The notes under the pieces are model-generated. The model did not search any database. It saw only the letters and a list, made by a program, of their open reading frames with translations, and was not told the DNA's origin. Of a DNA stretch of 64,000 bases, positions 42,832-52,118 are shown piece by piece. Location of the stretch: NCBI GenBank assembly GCA_020073665.1, contig JAIQEU010000011.1, positions 185,927-249,926 on the forward strand, in the 5' to 3' direction. This DNA is from Terriglobia bacterium. Lineage in GTDB: Bacteria > Acidobacteriota > Terriglobia > Terriglobales > Acidobacteriaceae. A program made the translations under genes and the position numbers. How positions within the stretch are numbered: position 1 is the stretch's first letter; each line of letters begins with the position of its first letter.

Positions 42832-44187
42832 TCAGGCGATGCCACGCTTCAGTCGAGGGGCGCGAGCGCGCGGTGTGCCTGCGACTTCTACTCGATTGCG
42901 CCCGGATTGCTTGGCACGGTAGAGCGCCTTGTCGGCCGCTTGAATCACTTGCTCGACTTCCTGCGTGCGAGGCGTTGGTTCTGCCACTCCAATACTGACG
43001 GTCACGGAGAGTTTGCCGTCGGAGAGCTGGGCGGGAGCACTGGCGCGGGAGGCCTTTTTGCGAGCCGCGACACGACGATCTGGACCGCGGGGTGCGCTGC
43101 GCCGTTCCTCGCCGCGGCGCACGCGAAATCTGGATTCCTCGATGGCGGTTCGCAGCGCTTCCAAGTGCGGCACTGTCTCTTTCAACGATTTTCCCGTAAA
43201 CAGGATTGAAAATTCTTCTCCGCCTACGCGGAAGGCCTTTCCGCCACCCGTCACCCGGGCAAGGCTGGCGGCCACCATGCGCAGAACCTGGTCTCCGGTC
43301 TCGTGGCCATGCGTGTCGTTAAAGCTCTTGAAGTGATCAATGTCCACCACCGCAACGGCATAAGGAGCTTCCAACTGCAGCAGGGTTTCGTTGAAAGCGC
43401 GACGCGCGGGCAGGCCGGTCAGTTCGTCGTGGTAGGCCAGAACGTACGAGTTCTCAATAATTGAGCTGACCAGAATCAGGGCGCCAGTCGCCAGGTACGC
43501 GCTGCTGATTCGTCCCACGCCACCTGACTGCAGCGCCAGAAATGTCGCCGCCAGCGACCACAGCAGGCCCGCTTCCACCGGTTTTTGGTAGAGCAGAAAC
43601 CGGACCAATAAGGTTCCCCAGGCCAGCACAAAAACCAAAAGCGCAAGCTGCGGCATCCGGGTCCAGTGGAACCAGGCATGCTGCATGAGAGCAGCGTGAA
43701 GAAATGCCGGGCCCAGGGTTTGGCCCGGTCGGCAGATGACGGCGACAAATACAGATTCAAGGAATAGCAATCCCAGGCGCGAAGCGATGAACGGGACGCC
43801 CAGTCCGCGCTCGCGAATGAGCGAAAGCACAATGAAATTCAGCGGCAACAGAAAGGCAATGGCTTCGAAGGCTATGCGCCCTGGACCCGCCGAGACCGCT
43901 CGTCCCATTGAAAAAAATTCGACGGCGCGGTGCGCCAGCAGCAGGATAACCAGCGCAAACACCACCCGGCTGGAGTGGAATCGCCAGGCCAGCAAAATTC
44001 CGGCAGCGAACACCGCGTAGTAGTAGAAGTCGATGGCGGCAGGAGAGATAGGCAGGAACCCACCTTGGAGCAGGACAACAGCAGCGCCCAGCCATAGGAC
44101 TCCGGGTATCAGCAAAGAGCGCAATCGTCCCTTGTTCCCGAAATCCACAGGAATCCTTTCCGTGATCCGAGTATCGACGTTTAGCAA
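42832..44187 (-). CDS. membrane-bound diguanylate cyclase (GGDEF)
   Basis: A 451-residue protein with roughly seven predicted helices in the first 245 residues (a MASE-like membrane sensor) and a C-terminal GGDEF domain. DELTGLPARRAFNETL, VVDIDHFKSFNDTHGHETGD and the active site FRVGGEEFSILF (about 320) are intact, while the usual RxxD inhibitory site just before it is absent. Between the domain's last helices and VTVSIGVAEPT there is an extra Arg/Lys-rich loop of about 35 residues (about 358-392). It should make cyclic di-GMP at the inner membrane. The 3' end converges with the response regulator gene (17-bp gap). Confidence 0.92.
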   Translation of the reverse strand: MLNVDTRITERIPVDFGNKGRLRSLLIPGVLWLGAAVVLLQGGFLPISPAAIDFYYYAVFAAGILLAWRFHSSRVVFALVILLLAHRAVEFFSMGRAVSAGPGRIAFEAIAFLLPLNFIVLSLIRERGLGVPFIASRLGLLFLESVFVAVICRPGQTLGPAFLHAALMQHAWFHWTRMPQLALLVFVLAWGTLLVRFLLYQKPVEAGLLWSLAATFLALQSGGVGRISSAYLATGALILVSSIIENSYVLAYHDELTGLPARRAFNETLLQLEAPYAVAVVDIDHFKSFNDTHGHETGDQVLRMVAASLARVTGGGKAFRVGGEEFSILFTGKSLKETVPHLEALRTAIEESRFRVRRGEERRSAPRGPDRRVAARKKASRASAPAQLSDGKLSVTVSIGVAEPTPRTQEVEQVIQAADKALYRAKQSGRNRVEVAGTPRARAPRLKRGIA

Positions 44188-44385
44188 TTATCCCCGGGGT
44201 TGGGAAGCGGGGGTGAGTGGCGGGTCAGGTACGCGTACCCGAGCCTCGGAAGGCGGTTCTGCCATCGCGAAAGAGTGTTCCATTTCTGCATTGGCTCCTC
44301 TTTTTGGAAACTGAGCCCTTCGTGCGGGTGCCAATCACTTTCCGGCGCTGCGTTCCTGCCTAGAATCGAAGATAAGAGGAATCTT

Positions 44386-44643
44386 ATGATGTCCTCCGTC
44401 GCGGAAGTGTTTCGCGGGTTGAGTATGGGAATCATCATGACGGGTATGGGGGCGGACGGATTGCTGGGTATGCGGGCGATCCTGCGCGAAGGCGGCCTCA
44501 CCGTGGGCCAGGATGAGCCCAGTTGCACGGTTTACGGCATGCCGCGCTCCTGCGCCGAGGCGGGCGTGCTGCAGCGCGTGGTCCCGTTACTCAAGGTTCC
44601 CGAACTAATCCTGCAAGCTACCCATTACCGGCGGCGTGCTTAG
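44386..44643 (+). CDS. CheB methylesterase C-terminal remnant
   Basis: An 85-residue frame that matches only the last quarter of the CheB methylesterase domain. SVAEVFRGLSMGIIMTGMGADG (with the catalytic-Asp loop), GGLTVGQDEPSCTVYGMPRSCAEAGVLQRVVPL are all recognisable. The catalytic Ser and His and the receiver domain are missing; the DNA upstream does not resume the homology in any frame. AGAGGA lies 6-7 nt before ATG 44386, so it might still be translated. It overlaps the convergent receiver gene by 26 bp. No other chemotaxis gene is nearby. Most simply, this is the decayed end of a chemotaxis locus. Confidence 0.7.
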   Translation: MMSSVAEVFRGLSMGIIMTGMGADGLLGMRAILREGGLTVGQDEPSCTVYGMPRSCAEAGVLQRVVPLLKVPELILQATHYRRRA

Positions 44644-45115
44644 CCGCCAGCGGCATTGGCTCCCGGAGAGCTTCTTCCTCCAGGGCTTGACGTATCTTGG
44701 CTAGCAGCGATTGCACCGCGTAGGGCTTGGGCAAGTAAAACACTCCTGCTTGGTTCAGTTGCTGGCCGGTCACAGCATTTTCCGGGAACCCAGATGTGAA
44801 GATCGTCTTCAAGCCGGGGCAGATGGTGCGCAGTTCGCGCGCCAGTTCGCGGCCATTTCTTCCTGGCATGACCACGTCTGTGAGCAGCAGATCCACCTCT
44901 TTCCCGTGTTGGAGAAAAGTTCGGATGGCTTCTGCCGAATTCTTTGCCTTCAACACGCCATAGCCGGCCGACTGCAGGACTTCGCAAGTCACTCTGCGGA
45001 CCAGGGCTTCGTCTTCGACTAGAAGAATGACCTGCTTTTCGACGGATGCGTTCTCGGCAGTCGTCAGGACCTTCGATCCGGTCGCTTCAGAATTGGGGAG
45101 CTCGGCGTAACTCAC
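44618..45115 (-). CDS. stand-alone receiver-domain response regulator
   Basis: A 165-residue protein consisting of a short N-terminal tail and one CheY-like receiver. VILLVEDEAL gives the acidic pocket (Glu34, Asp35), phospho-acceptor Asp80 is in LLLTDVVMPG, and the Lys is in FYLPKPY (about 130). There is no DNA-binding output; it resembles FixJ/PAS-kinase-associated receivers. The start is GTG 45115 because GGAGG lies seven nucleotides upstream; longer in-frame starts lack this. It is next to a CheB remnant and may be part of an old signalling locus whose kinase is not in the window. Confidence 0.87.
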   Translation of the reverse strand: MSYAELPNSEATGSKVLTTAENASVEKQVILLVEDEALVRRVTCEVLQSAGYGVLKAKNSAEAIRTFLQHGKEVDLLLTDVVMPGRNGRELARELRTICPGLKTIFTSGFPENAVTGQQLNQAGVFYLPKPYAVQSLLAKIRQALEEEALREPMPLAAKHAAGNG

Positions 45116-45349
45116 GATGTGCCTCCGGTGGGCGCCAAATATGGTTGCACCTTGCTGTCCATTTGCATGGTCGGCAAACCAATCAGCTCCGCATGCCCAC
45201 AACTCCAATGCAATCCTCCAAGTAGCGGGGTGACGGAAGGACTAGCCAGGAAAAGTGTGAGATCGGCAGCACACCGAGCACGCCATTTCGGGAACAGGTG
45301 AGGGACAACGTCCTGAAGCGGCACCGGCAGAGGCGGTGCGATCAATGGT

Positions 45350-47914
45350 CTAGTGGGCTCGACTCAATACAGTCTGGTTGGGATCGAGCACCAGCTTTCG
45401 AGCGCCAGCCGGGGCGGTCAGGTGAAACTGAGTCTCCGGCCCGTCGGCAAACACCTGGCCCACCAACACCGACTTGCCCGCGACCATGGCATAGACTGGC
45501 ACCAGAGTTACGAGCTCCTTCGGAGCCGATTTCTGAAGGATGGTTCCGCTGACGGCAGTGGTGCGGCCTTTGTCGATGAACTTGGCTCCCTGCAATTCCA
45601 GGCGTGGGACTGCAGTGCCATTCACCCAACTCTGGTAAAACCAGTCGAGAGATTTTCGGCCCTCATACGACATAGACGGCGGGAGATCCTCTTCGAACAC
45701 TCGTAAAAGCTCACGGGTGGTCATGGCTTTGCCCTGGTAGCGCTCCCTGGCCCTACGAAGCGCACGCACAAAGGGTTCATCCGTGACCTGCCGGCTGGGC
45801 GGCGTCTTCGACGAGGCATCCCGCATCATGTTGCGCAGCATGTGGAAGAGCCAGGTGCCGCGCCCGTAACTGATGGCGTCATAGCCGTCCGGGAAATGAG
45901 AGGAGGAAAGGCGGCTTCCCAGGGTAACCGGACCCGCGTCCAGCAACTGGGCGCCATCCTTATTCTTTTGCAGCAGGTCTTGTCGGTACCTCTCCATAAC
46001 CGCGCGAAACTGCTGGGGACTCTCTGACTCGAGCAGCATCAGGGAGCTGTAGTTCGCCAAGGCCTCGAAGATCCACTGGTCGCGATAGCCACTCCAGACG
46101 ATGAGGTCGCCCCACCACTGGTGTGCGGTTTCGTGTGCGACGACGCTCTCGCTGATCGCGGTGTCCGCCGGGGTCATGTGAAGGCCGGACTTTTCGTTGG
46201 GAGTGAGGAACGAGAAGCTGGAAAGAAAGATCAATCCCGGCCAACCCTGGCTAAGCGTGCCGGGCATCTGGGTCAGCGCCAGTTCGCTGTACGGGTAGGG
46301 GCCGAAGCAGCGTGCAAAGAAATCAATCGCACGTGCAGATTTGTCGGCGATCGGCTGGGCATTCTGGGCAGGCGAGGGAGGCGGCTGGACCACTTCCACG
46401 GTCTGGTTGCGCCCTCTGGGAAGGCCAGGCACCTCCGGAAGCACGGTTTGGGCCGTCGTCTTTGGGAAGGCCCGCTCCACGCCTGCGGCATAGGTCGCCA
46501 CCAGAGTATCTCCGGCGCGTGCCACCGCCCGCGTATACTTGCCGAGATTGAATCCTGCCACGGGAATCGGGCGCTCCGTTACCCAGTGACTGACCTGATC
46601 TGAAGCCGGAGTGGCCGGCTCGGAGGGGTCCGTGGCTGCTGCATCCACGGGTTTCCCCGTGGCCAGCAGGGTCCAGCCTGCGGGATAGTGGAATTCCAAA
46701 TCGAAGTTCGACATCGCGAGTCCGCGGTTTGGGTACCAGGTACCGCGCGCCCCGACATAGAGCAACCCCCCGCCGGCTTCCGAGAGCACCTCGCCGCCAT
46801 ACAGGAACCGCAACTCGATCTTCTGTCCTGCCCGCAGCGGCTGGGGGAACACGAGCGCCACCAAGTCATTGCCTCTGCGCGAGAGCTGTGTACCCTCGAG
46901 CGCCTGATTATGGATAAATTCTACGGGGTGGCCGTCGGCCGTCACCTCTTTGATTTGCAGGAAGCGGGATAGTTCAAAAAACACCGCGCGCTGGCCACCC
47001 TGGCGCACTTCCATCTGCAGCGACGCTTCGCAGTCCAGTTGGGTCGGCGGCTTTATGCTGGAATGAATGTGATAGCGAGAAATGCTAAGGTCGTCGCTCA
47101 CGCCCTCTTCACCAGCAACAATACCGATGCTCTCCTGCCGGCTGCCCGGTTGGTTGAGAGAAAACGAAGTCCAGACGTCGTAGTAGCTCTGGCCTTCCGT
47201 CGTCCGCAGCTGTCCCGCCCAGATCTGTTCCGTAGAGCCTGAGTCAAAGTACACGTCGAAGGTACCTAGCTTCCGTCCCTGGACGCGCGCATGCAACATC
47301 CGATCTTGCCGGGCCGGCGAGCTTCCCGCTAGCCCGGGTCCAGGCGTTTCTCCGTTCACCGGCAGCAACCGGCTGAAGCTGAGCAACAGGCGCAGCGCGT
47401 CGCTCTCCGCGAGATTGCGGGAGGTCTGGTTCCACTGAGAAACGAACTCCAGCCCGTTATCGGAAGGCCTGAGGGCAGGCTGCATTTGGGCAAAGGTGTC
47501 GTCGTTGAAGCGGAAGTAGGCGCTGACGAACCTTTCTTCCAAAATCGCCGCGCCGGTGAACAGGGCCATGGATGCACGTTCCACCCGGTCAGGCGGGACC
47601 AGGAGAACCTCGCCATCGCCCTCGAAGAAAGCGCCGGTTACGTGCCCAGCCACATCTTCGGTGAAGGCAATGGTTCCATCGTCGAAGGTGACATGAAGGG
47701 CCTCACGGTCGATAGACGCGTCCCGAACCCGGTACACGCGCGACTTGTCCAGGCCCACGCTACGCAATTGCAGGTATAAGGCCTCGGCTGCTTTCGGGGC
47801 AGGAACTGCCACGATGGTTTCATTGGATTGCTGAGCCGAGACAAGGAGCGCGCAGACCAGCACCAAGCATGCCATCCATGCCCCTGCACGTGTCCACTGG
47901 ATTACTTTTGTCAC
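45350..47914 (-). CDS. secreted M1 family aminopeptidase
   Basis: An 854-residue zinc aminopeptidase-like protein with an N-terminal signal (from the internal ATG at 47875, MACLVLVCALLVSA; the GTG at 47914 would add 13 residues). Residues 1-330 are a beta-rich, less conserved region. The catalytic domain carries VAHETAHQWWGDLI (HExxH, about residue 595), followed by ALANYSSLMLLE, where the family's downstream zinc Glu is expected. The GxMEN motif of typical aminopeptidase N is not obvious (MPGTLSQGWPGLIFLS is in its place), so its specificity may differ. It is divergent from the TPR-peptidase gene at 47953, with 38 bp between starts. Confidence 0.88.
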   Translation of the reverse strand: MTKVIQWTRAGAWMACLVLVCALLVSAQQSNETIVAVPAPKAAEALYLQLRSVGLDKSRVYRVRDASIDREALHVTFDDGTIAFTEDVAGHVTGAFFEGDGEVLLVPPDRVERASMALFTGAAILEERFVSAYFRFNDDTFAQMQPALRPSDNGLEFVSQWNQTSRNLAESDALRLLLSFSRLLPVNGETPGPGLAGSSPARQDRMLHARVQGRKLGTFDVYFDSGSTEQIWAGQLRTTEGQSYYDVWTSFSLNQPGSRQESIGIVAGEEGVSDDLSISRYHIHSSIKPPTQLDCEASLQMEVRQGGQRAVFFELSRFLQIKEVTADGHPVEFIHNQALEGTQLSRRGNDLVALVFPQPLRAGQKIELRFLYGGEVLSEAGGGLLYVGARGTWYPNRGLAMSNFDLEFHYPAGWTLLATGKPVDAAATDPSEPATPASDQVSHWVTERPIPVAGFNLGKYTRAVARAGDTLVATYAAGVERAFPKTTAQTVLPEVPGLPRGRNQTVEVVQPPPSPAQNAQPIADKSARAIDFFARCFGPYPYSELALTQMPGTLSQGWPGLIFLSSFSFLTPNEKSGLHMTPADTAISESVVAHETAHQWWGDLIVWSGYRDQWIFEALANYSSLMLLESESPQQFRAVMERYRQDLLQKNKDGAQLLDAGPVTLGSRLSSSHFPDGYDAISYGRGTWLFHMLRNMMRDASSKTPPSRQVTDEPFVRALRRARERYQGKAMTTRELLRVFEEDLPPSMSYEGRKSLDWFYQSWVNGTAVPRLELQGAKFIDKGRTTAVSGTILQKSAPKELVTLVPVYAMVAGKSVLVGQVFADGPETQFHLTAPAGARKLVLDPNQTVLSRAH

Positions 47915-47952
47915 CTACGCCGAGGCCCCCCCCGTTGTTAGAATGCGCCATA

Positions 47953-49368
47953 GTGCGGGTACCTGTCATCTCATTATTATTACCGGCCCTGATCGCCGTG
48001 GGCGCGGCAGCCGATGTCATCCACCTCAAGAACGGGCGGACCATCTGGGCCGACCACGTCAGCGAGAACGGCGCTCGCGTCGAATACGATGTGGGCGAGG
48101 ATTCTTACGCCATTCCCAAGTCGTCGGTAGAACGAATTGAAGCGGGAGGAGTTCCTCCGCAATTCGCCTCGCAAGCCGGCAAGACTCCTGACAACGTGCC
48201 CGCTTTTGCCCCCAGCGAGAGCTTGAAAAATGAGTCAGGCCTGGCCGACAAAATTATCCACGATCACAAAGTGGACACCGATGCGCTCGCCGCCCTGGAG
48301 CAGGGAGACGCCACCACCGCCGCGACCGGATACTTTCTCGCGGGCAAGTACGAATTCGAACGCGGAAATTTCAGCAAGGCCGGCGGCTACTTTGAAAGGG
48401 CTCTGAGGTTCGATCCCCAGAACCCGACGATTCTGAACTACTACGCGGCCCTGCTGGTGCGCACCGGGAACCCGGCTGCCGCATTGGGCTATGCTGAGCG
48501 GGCGGTACGCCTGGCCCCAGACTCCCCCGACGCGCTTGCGGTGCTGGGATATGCGCAGTTCGCCTCTGATCGCAACCGGGAAGCGATCCGCAGCTGGAAA
48601 CGTTCGCTCGATCTGCGCCCTGACCCGACCATCCAGCAGTATCTGGACAAAGCCCAGCGCGAAGCTGCTGCCGAAGCCGACTTTACCCAGAACGAAAGCA
48701 ACCATTTTACCCTGCGCTACGAAGGCAAACAGACTCCTGATTCGTTCCGCCGTGCCCTCATGGAGACCCTCGAGTCCGACTACGACGACCTCTCCCGCGA
48801 ATTAGGAGGTCCACCTCGCAGCAGCATTGCGGTAGTCCTCTATACCGACCAGGCATTCTTCGATGTGACCCAAGCGCCTTCCTGGAGCGGTGCGGTCAAC
48901 GACGGCAAGTTGCGCATTCCGGTGCAGGGCGTGGACTCCGTCACCTCCGACCTGGCACACGTGCTGAAGCACGAACTGGCCCACTCCTTTATTAACCAGC
49001 TTACCGGCGGACGCTGCCCGCAATGGCTGAACGAAGGTGTCGCCCAGGCGCTGGAGCCCAAGTCAGTGTCATCCCGCGGCCGCCGTTTGGCCGAACTCTT
49101 CCAAACCCAGCACGAGATTCCCTTCAACACGCTGGAAGGGAGCTTCATGCGGCTTTCGCCGATGGAGGCAGTGCTGGCGTACGACGAGTCGCTGGCCGCG
49201 GTGGAATACATCAATGACACCTACGGCATGAGCGATGTCCGCCGCATTCTGGAACGGCTGGGAGAAGGCAGTTCGACCGAGGCTGCTCTGCGCGCCACCA
49301 TCCACTCGGACTACGGCCAACTGGAATCCGAAGTCGGCAAGTACCTCATCAGCCGCTACGGCGATTAG
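47953..49368 (+). CDS. secreted TPR protein with peptidase MA-like domain
   Basis: A 471-residue exported protein. From GTG 47953 it has a signal peptide (VRVPVISLLLPALIAVGAAA), then a small beta domain (DVIHLKNGRTIWADHV), TPR repeats (about 130-235), and a C-terminal zincin-like domain with VLKHELAHSFINQL (HExxH, about 339) and PQWLNEGVAQALE, where the Glu is the third ligand. The order beta-TPR-MA is seen in acidobacterial hypothetical proteins. The peptidase may act on outer-membrane or periplasmic targets; no substrate can be stated. The gene is followed after 60 bp by a phosphatase gene. Confidence 0.83.
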   Translation: MRVPVISLLLPALIAVGAAADVIHLKNGRTIWADHVSENGARVEYDVGEDSYAIPKSSVERIEAGGVPPQFASQAGKTPDNVPAFAPSESLKNESGLADKIIHDHKVDTDALAALEQGDATTAATGYFLAGKYEFERGNFSKAGGYFERALRFDPQNPTILNYYAALLVRTGNPAAALGYAERAVRLAPDSPDALAVLGYAQFASDRNREAIRSWKRSLDLRPDPTIQQYLDKAQREAAAEADFTQNESNHFTLRYEGKQTPDSFRRALMETLESDYDDLSRELGGPPRSSIAVVLYTDQAFFDVTQAPSWSGAVNDGKLRIPVQGVDSVTSDLAHVLKHELAHSFINQLTGGRCPQWLNEGVAQALEPKSVSSRGRRLAELFQTQHEIPFNTLEGSFMRLSPMEAVLAYDESLAAVEYINDTYGMSDVRRILERLGEGSSTEAALRATIHSDYGQLESEVGKYLISRYGD

Positions 49369-49428
49369 TCGGTGTACCGTTTGCCCCGCGCCCACTTCTG
49401 TGCTACCTTTCGCCCTTTACCCGTGGCC

Positions 49429-50187
49429 ATGAGCTTTCTGTTCAATCGCGAGAAGCGCTCCCGAAAGCCGGTCGTCGACGCAGTCGAAGCCGAGGTTCCG
49501 CAACTGACCGATGCCGAACTGGCCGCCATCTATTACGGACAGCGCATGGGTGGAGATTTCTACGATTTCCTTCGCGTCAGCCCCAATCGTGTGCTCTTTG
49601 GCTTGCTTGACGTTGCCGGCCGTCACGACGAGAATGGCGGCGTCGTGGCGGCGGCACAACACACCTTCCGCACCGAGGCGCCCGGGTTGTTTGCAAGTGA
49701 GGACGTGAACGAAGCCGATGCCATGATCCAGCTTTGTCTCCACCTCAATCGTACGATTCTGCAGACCGGAGGCGTTCGTTCCTGTCCGGCTTTTGCCGGT
49801 TGTTACAACGAGGACCTGGGCACGGTTTCCTACTTCAATGCCGGCCATACGCCAGGCTTGCTGCGTCACAGCACGGGCGTGACCGAACTGGGCGCGACGG
49901 GCTTGCCGCTGGGACTGTTTTCACACGCCACCTGTGATGCCCCCATGGTTGCGCTCGAGCCCAAGGCCGCGCTTCTTCTAGTGTCGCGGGGGATCGTCGA
50001 AGGCAAGTGCAAGAGCGACGAATTCGGGCTGGAACGGGTGAAAGACGGAGTTCAGCGCGCCACCGCCACCAGCGCCAAAGAATTGTGCGTAAGCGTGCTC
50101 GACAACGTTCAGCAGTTCATGCGCACACCACCTACCCACAACGACGTCACCGCGCTCGCCCTGTTGCGTGGGAAAAAAGCCAGCTAG
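49429..50187 (+). CDS. SpoIIE/RsbU-type PP2C serine phosphatase
   Basis: A 252-residue PPM-type phosphatase domain without membrane or sensor parts. GQRMGGDFYDFLRVSPN gives the first metal aspartate, FGLLDVAGRHDENG is the second (usually DVxGxG followed by A), SYFNAGHTPGLL is conserved, and HNDVTALALL occupies the DDxTxL position with one Asp replaced by Asn. Metal-binding aspartates are mostly present, so it may be active. Such proteins dephosphorylate anti-sigma-factor antagonists. ATG 49429 is chosen because the domain follows directly. It overlaps the convergent M49-like gene by four bases. Confidence 0.85.
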   Translation: MSFLFNREKRSRKPVVDAVEAEVPQLTDAELAAIYYGQRMGGDFYDFLRVSPNRVLFGLLDVAGRHDENGGVVAAAQHTFRTEAPGLFASEDVNEADAMIQLCLHLNRTILQTGGVRSCPAFAGCYNEDLGTVSYFNAGHTPGLLRHSTGVTELGATGLPLGLFSHATCDAPMVALEPKAALLLVSRGIVEGKCKSDEFGLERVKDGVQRATATSAKELCVSVLDNVQQFMRTPPTHNDVTALALLRGKKAS

Positions 50188-51953
50188 CCCCGCCGCGATT
50201 TTTTCTTCGCCGCGGGTTTCGTTGCCGGCTTGGGGGTTGACGTTGGCGCCAATTCGTCGGCGGTCACGAAAATCGGTTCGATATCGGTAGGAATATCCTG
50301 TAGTTTGTCCAGCGCTCGCTTCACTGCCGGCCTCACCACGCCTAGCTCGTCCAGCATTTTCTTGGCTCCGGCATAATCGCCTTCGGCTTCCAGGGTCAGA
50401 AGCTCATGATCCAGGCCGGCGACTGCGCCTGCAATCTTCGCCATATCCACGCTGAAGGTCCCGTCTCCGTGCTGAACAAACGCGCCTTTATCCATCAGGA
50501 AATTGAATTGCACCGCCATCCCTTTTCCGTGGGCGTCCTCCAGGCCGAAGCGCAGGCTGCGAAATGCCGAAGCCAGGTAGGTGGTGTAAAGCTGGCGCTG
50601 AGCGGCATCGTCGGACGGCAATAGTTTGGCCAGGCCCATTTCCGCGGCGTGGTTCATCATGTATTGCAGCGCGAACAGCCCGGTCACGTCGGCTTTGGCT
50701 TCCTCGATTGCGCCATACACCTCCTTCAACTCCAGCCGGGCGGTGGTTTTGCGCCCGTTGACTTCGATCTGATGCGGACCCAAGCCGTGCATTAATTCAT
50801 GCGCCACAGTGTGCGTGAAGAAGGGTTCAAAGCTGACATCCGCCATGGAAGCGCTGGACAATGTCCGCGTGGCGATCGGGATCAGCACGCTGCGAAACTT
50901 GGCCTCCTGAACGTTTTTCAGCATGACCCGCTTGCTGCCCTTCTGGTCAACCACACGTTCATCGTTGGGCAGGTTGTAGGCGGTGGTTTGTACCCCGTGG
51001 GCGCCATCGCCGGAGGCCAGGATCTCGTCCACCACCCGGATAGGCGCGGCCGCGCCCAGCTTGGGATTGCGATACTTGGGATCAAGCGGAAGGTTGTCCT
51101 CGATTTCCTGCAGGTGCTGGCTAAAGGCCGATAGCTTGGTGCTTTCCTCGTCATCGCGCAGGTTGATGTAGGCTTCGAAGGCCGCCTTGTAGCCAAACAG
51201 TTCGTCGTTGTAGGTTTCGTAGGGGCCGATGGTGATGTCGAGCGGGGCATCCAGATCCATCCATGCCATGTCGCTTTCGTAGTAGTCATTGGACAGAAAC
51301 GCGTCCGCGCGCAAGCTGAGAAATTTCTTGAGCGACGCATTGTCGGTCAGCTCCGCCGCTTCGCGCAGCAGGCTGGCGGCACGGGTAAGGTCGTCCTTGT
51401 ACTCTTCACTGTAGGGAACCGCAGTAAACGGGTTGTCCCCAGAGCCTTTGCGGATCACCGTGAAAAATCCCTTGGCCTGCTCCTGGTCTGTTGCGGGCAG
51501 CGTTGCCACCCAGCGCTCAAAATCGGCTTTGCTGATGCCCTCGGGATAGAAGTTGGCTCCCTCTGGTTTGCGTGGCGGAACGCTAGGCACGAATGCTTTG
51601 TAGGCATCGATATCCGACCAGGGTCCTTTGTTCATCCAGAAGTAATGCAGGCGGGCTTTGCCCAAGGGCGTGGTGTCCTTCTGCAGACGCGCATACAGCG
51701 CCGTATTGCCGCTCCAATACTGCTTCATGAAGATGTCATTCAGAATACGTCCGGCCTCGATCAGCTTCACCAGCGCCTGCCGGTCGCCGGCAGAGAGTTT
51801 GGCCGTATCCACCCGCATGGGTGTAGGCGCAAAACGGCGCGCCATCTTTTGCAGTTGCTCGAGGTTCGGCACTGCGGGAGCACGGTTTTGAGCGACTGCG
51901 GAAATGCTCGAAATTCCCATGAGAGCCACAAGAAAGGAGCCGATGAGTCGCAT
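50184..51953 (-). CDS. M49-like (dipeptidyl-peptidase III-related) secreted zinc peptidase
   Basis: A 589-residue protein with a signal peptide (MRLIGSFLVALMGISSISAVA) and a long alpha-helical body. The zinc motif is VAHELMHGLGPHQ (HExxH near residue 383) with EEAKADVTGLFAL (near 416) as the downstream Glu. The combination of HExxHGxGPH and an EExxAD sequence is like the M49-related domain fused to Nudix in plants rather than classical HExxxH dipeptidyl peptidase III. A basic low-complexity tail (KPAAKKKSRRG) ends it. ATG 51953 is preceded by AGGAGGTGA, so the start is well determined. Likely an exported aminopeptidase of unknown specificity. Confidence 0.83.
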   Translation of the reverse strand: MRLIGSFLVALMGISSISAVAQNRAPAVPNLEQLQKMARRFAPTPMRVDTAKLSAGDRQALVKLIEAGRILNDIFMKQYWSGNTALYARLQKDTTPLGKARLHYFWMNKGPWSDIDAYKAFVPSVPPRKPEGANFYPEGISKADFERWVATLPATDQEQAKGFFTVIRKGSGDNPFTAVPYSEEYKDDLTRAASLLREAAELTDNASLKKFLSLRADAFLSNDYYESDMAWMDLDAPLDITIGPYETYNDELFGYKAAFEAYINLRDDEESTKLSAFSQHLQEIEDNLPLDPKYRNPKLGAAAPIRVVDEILASGDGAHGVQTTAYNLPNDERVVDQKGSKRVMLKNVQEAKFRSVLIPIATRTLSSASMADVSFEPFFTHTVAHELMHGLGPHQIEVNGRKTTARLELKEVYGAIEEAKADVTGLFALQYMMNHAAEMGLAKLLPSDDAAQRQLYTTYLASAFRSLRFGLEDAHGKGMAVQFNFLMDKGAFVQHGDGTFSVDMAKIAGAVAGLDHELLTLEAEGDYAGAKKMLDELGVVRPAVKRALDKLQDIPTDIEPIFVTADELAPTSTPKPATKPAAKKKSRRG

Positions 51954-52118
51954 CCCCTTCACCTCCTGCGCTGAACGGCTGGCGACGGAACGAAAACTGT
52001 CCATGATATCAGGCGTCCCGGCTGGCTGTGCCCGGGTTCCAGAGGTACAATTTAGGGTAGGTCGTCAGCCCAGGAAAACTTGCGCATCCAAGATGTGGTA
52101 CGGCCTCGGGGAATTCCT

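Noticed and set aside
45116..45349. A short gene or RNA in the gap before the M1 peptidase
   Set aside because: No frame with a ribosome-binding site, no stable hairpin and no periodic repeat was found by eye.
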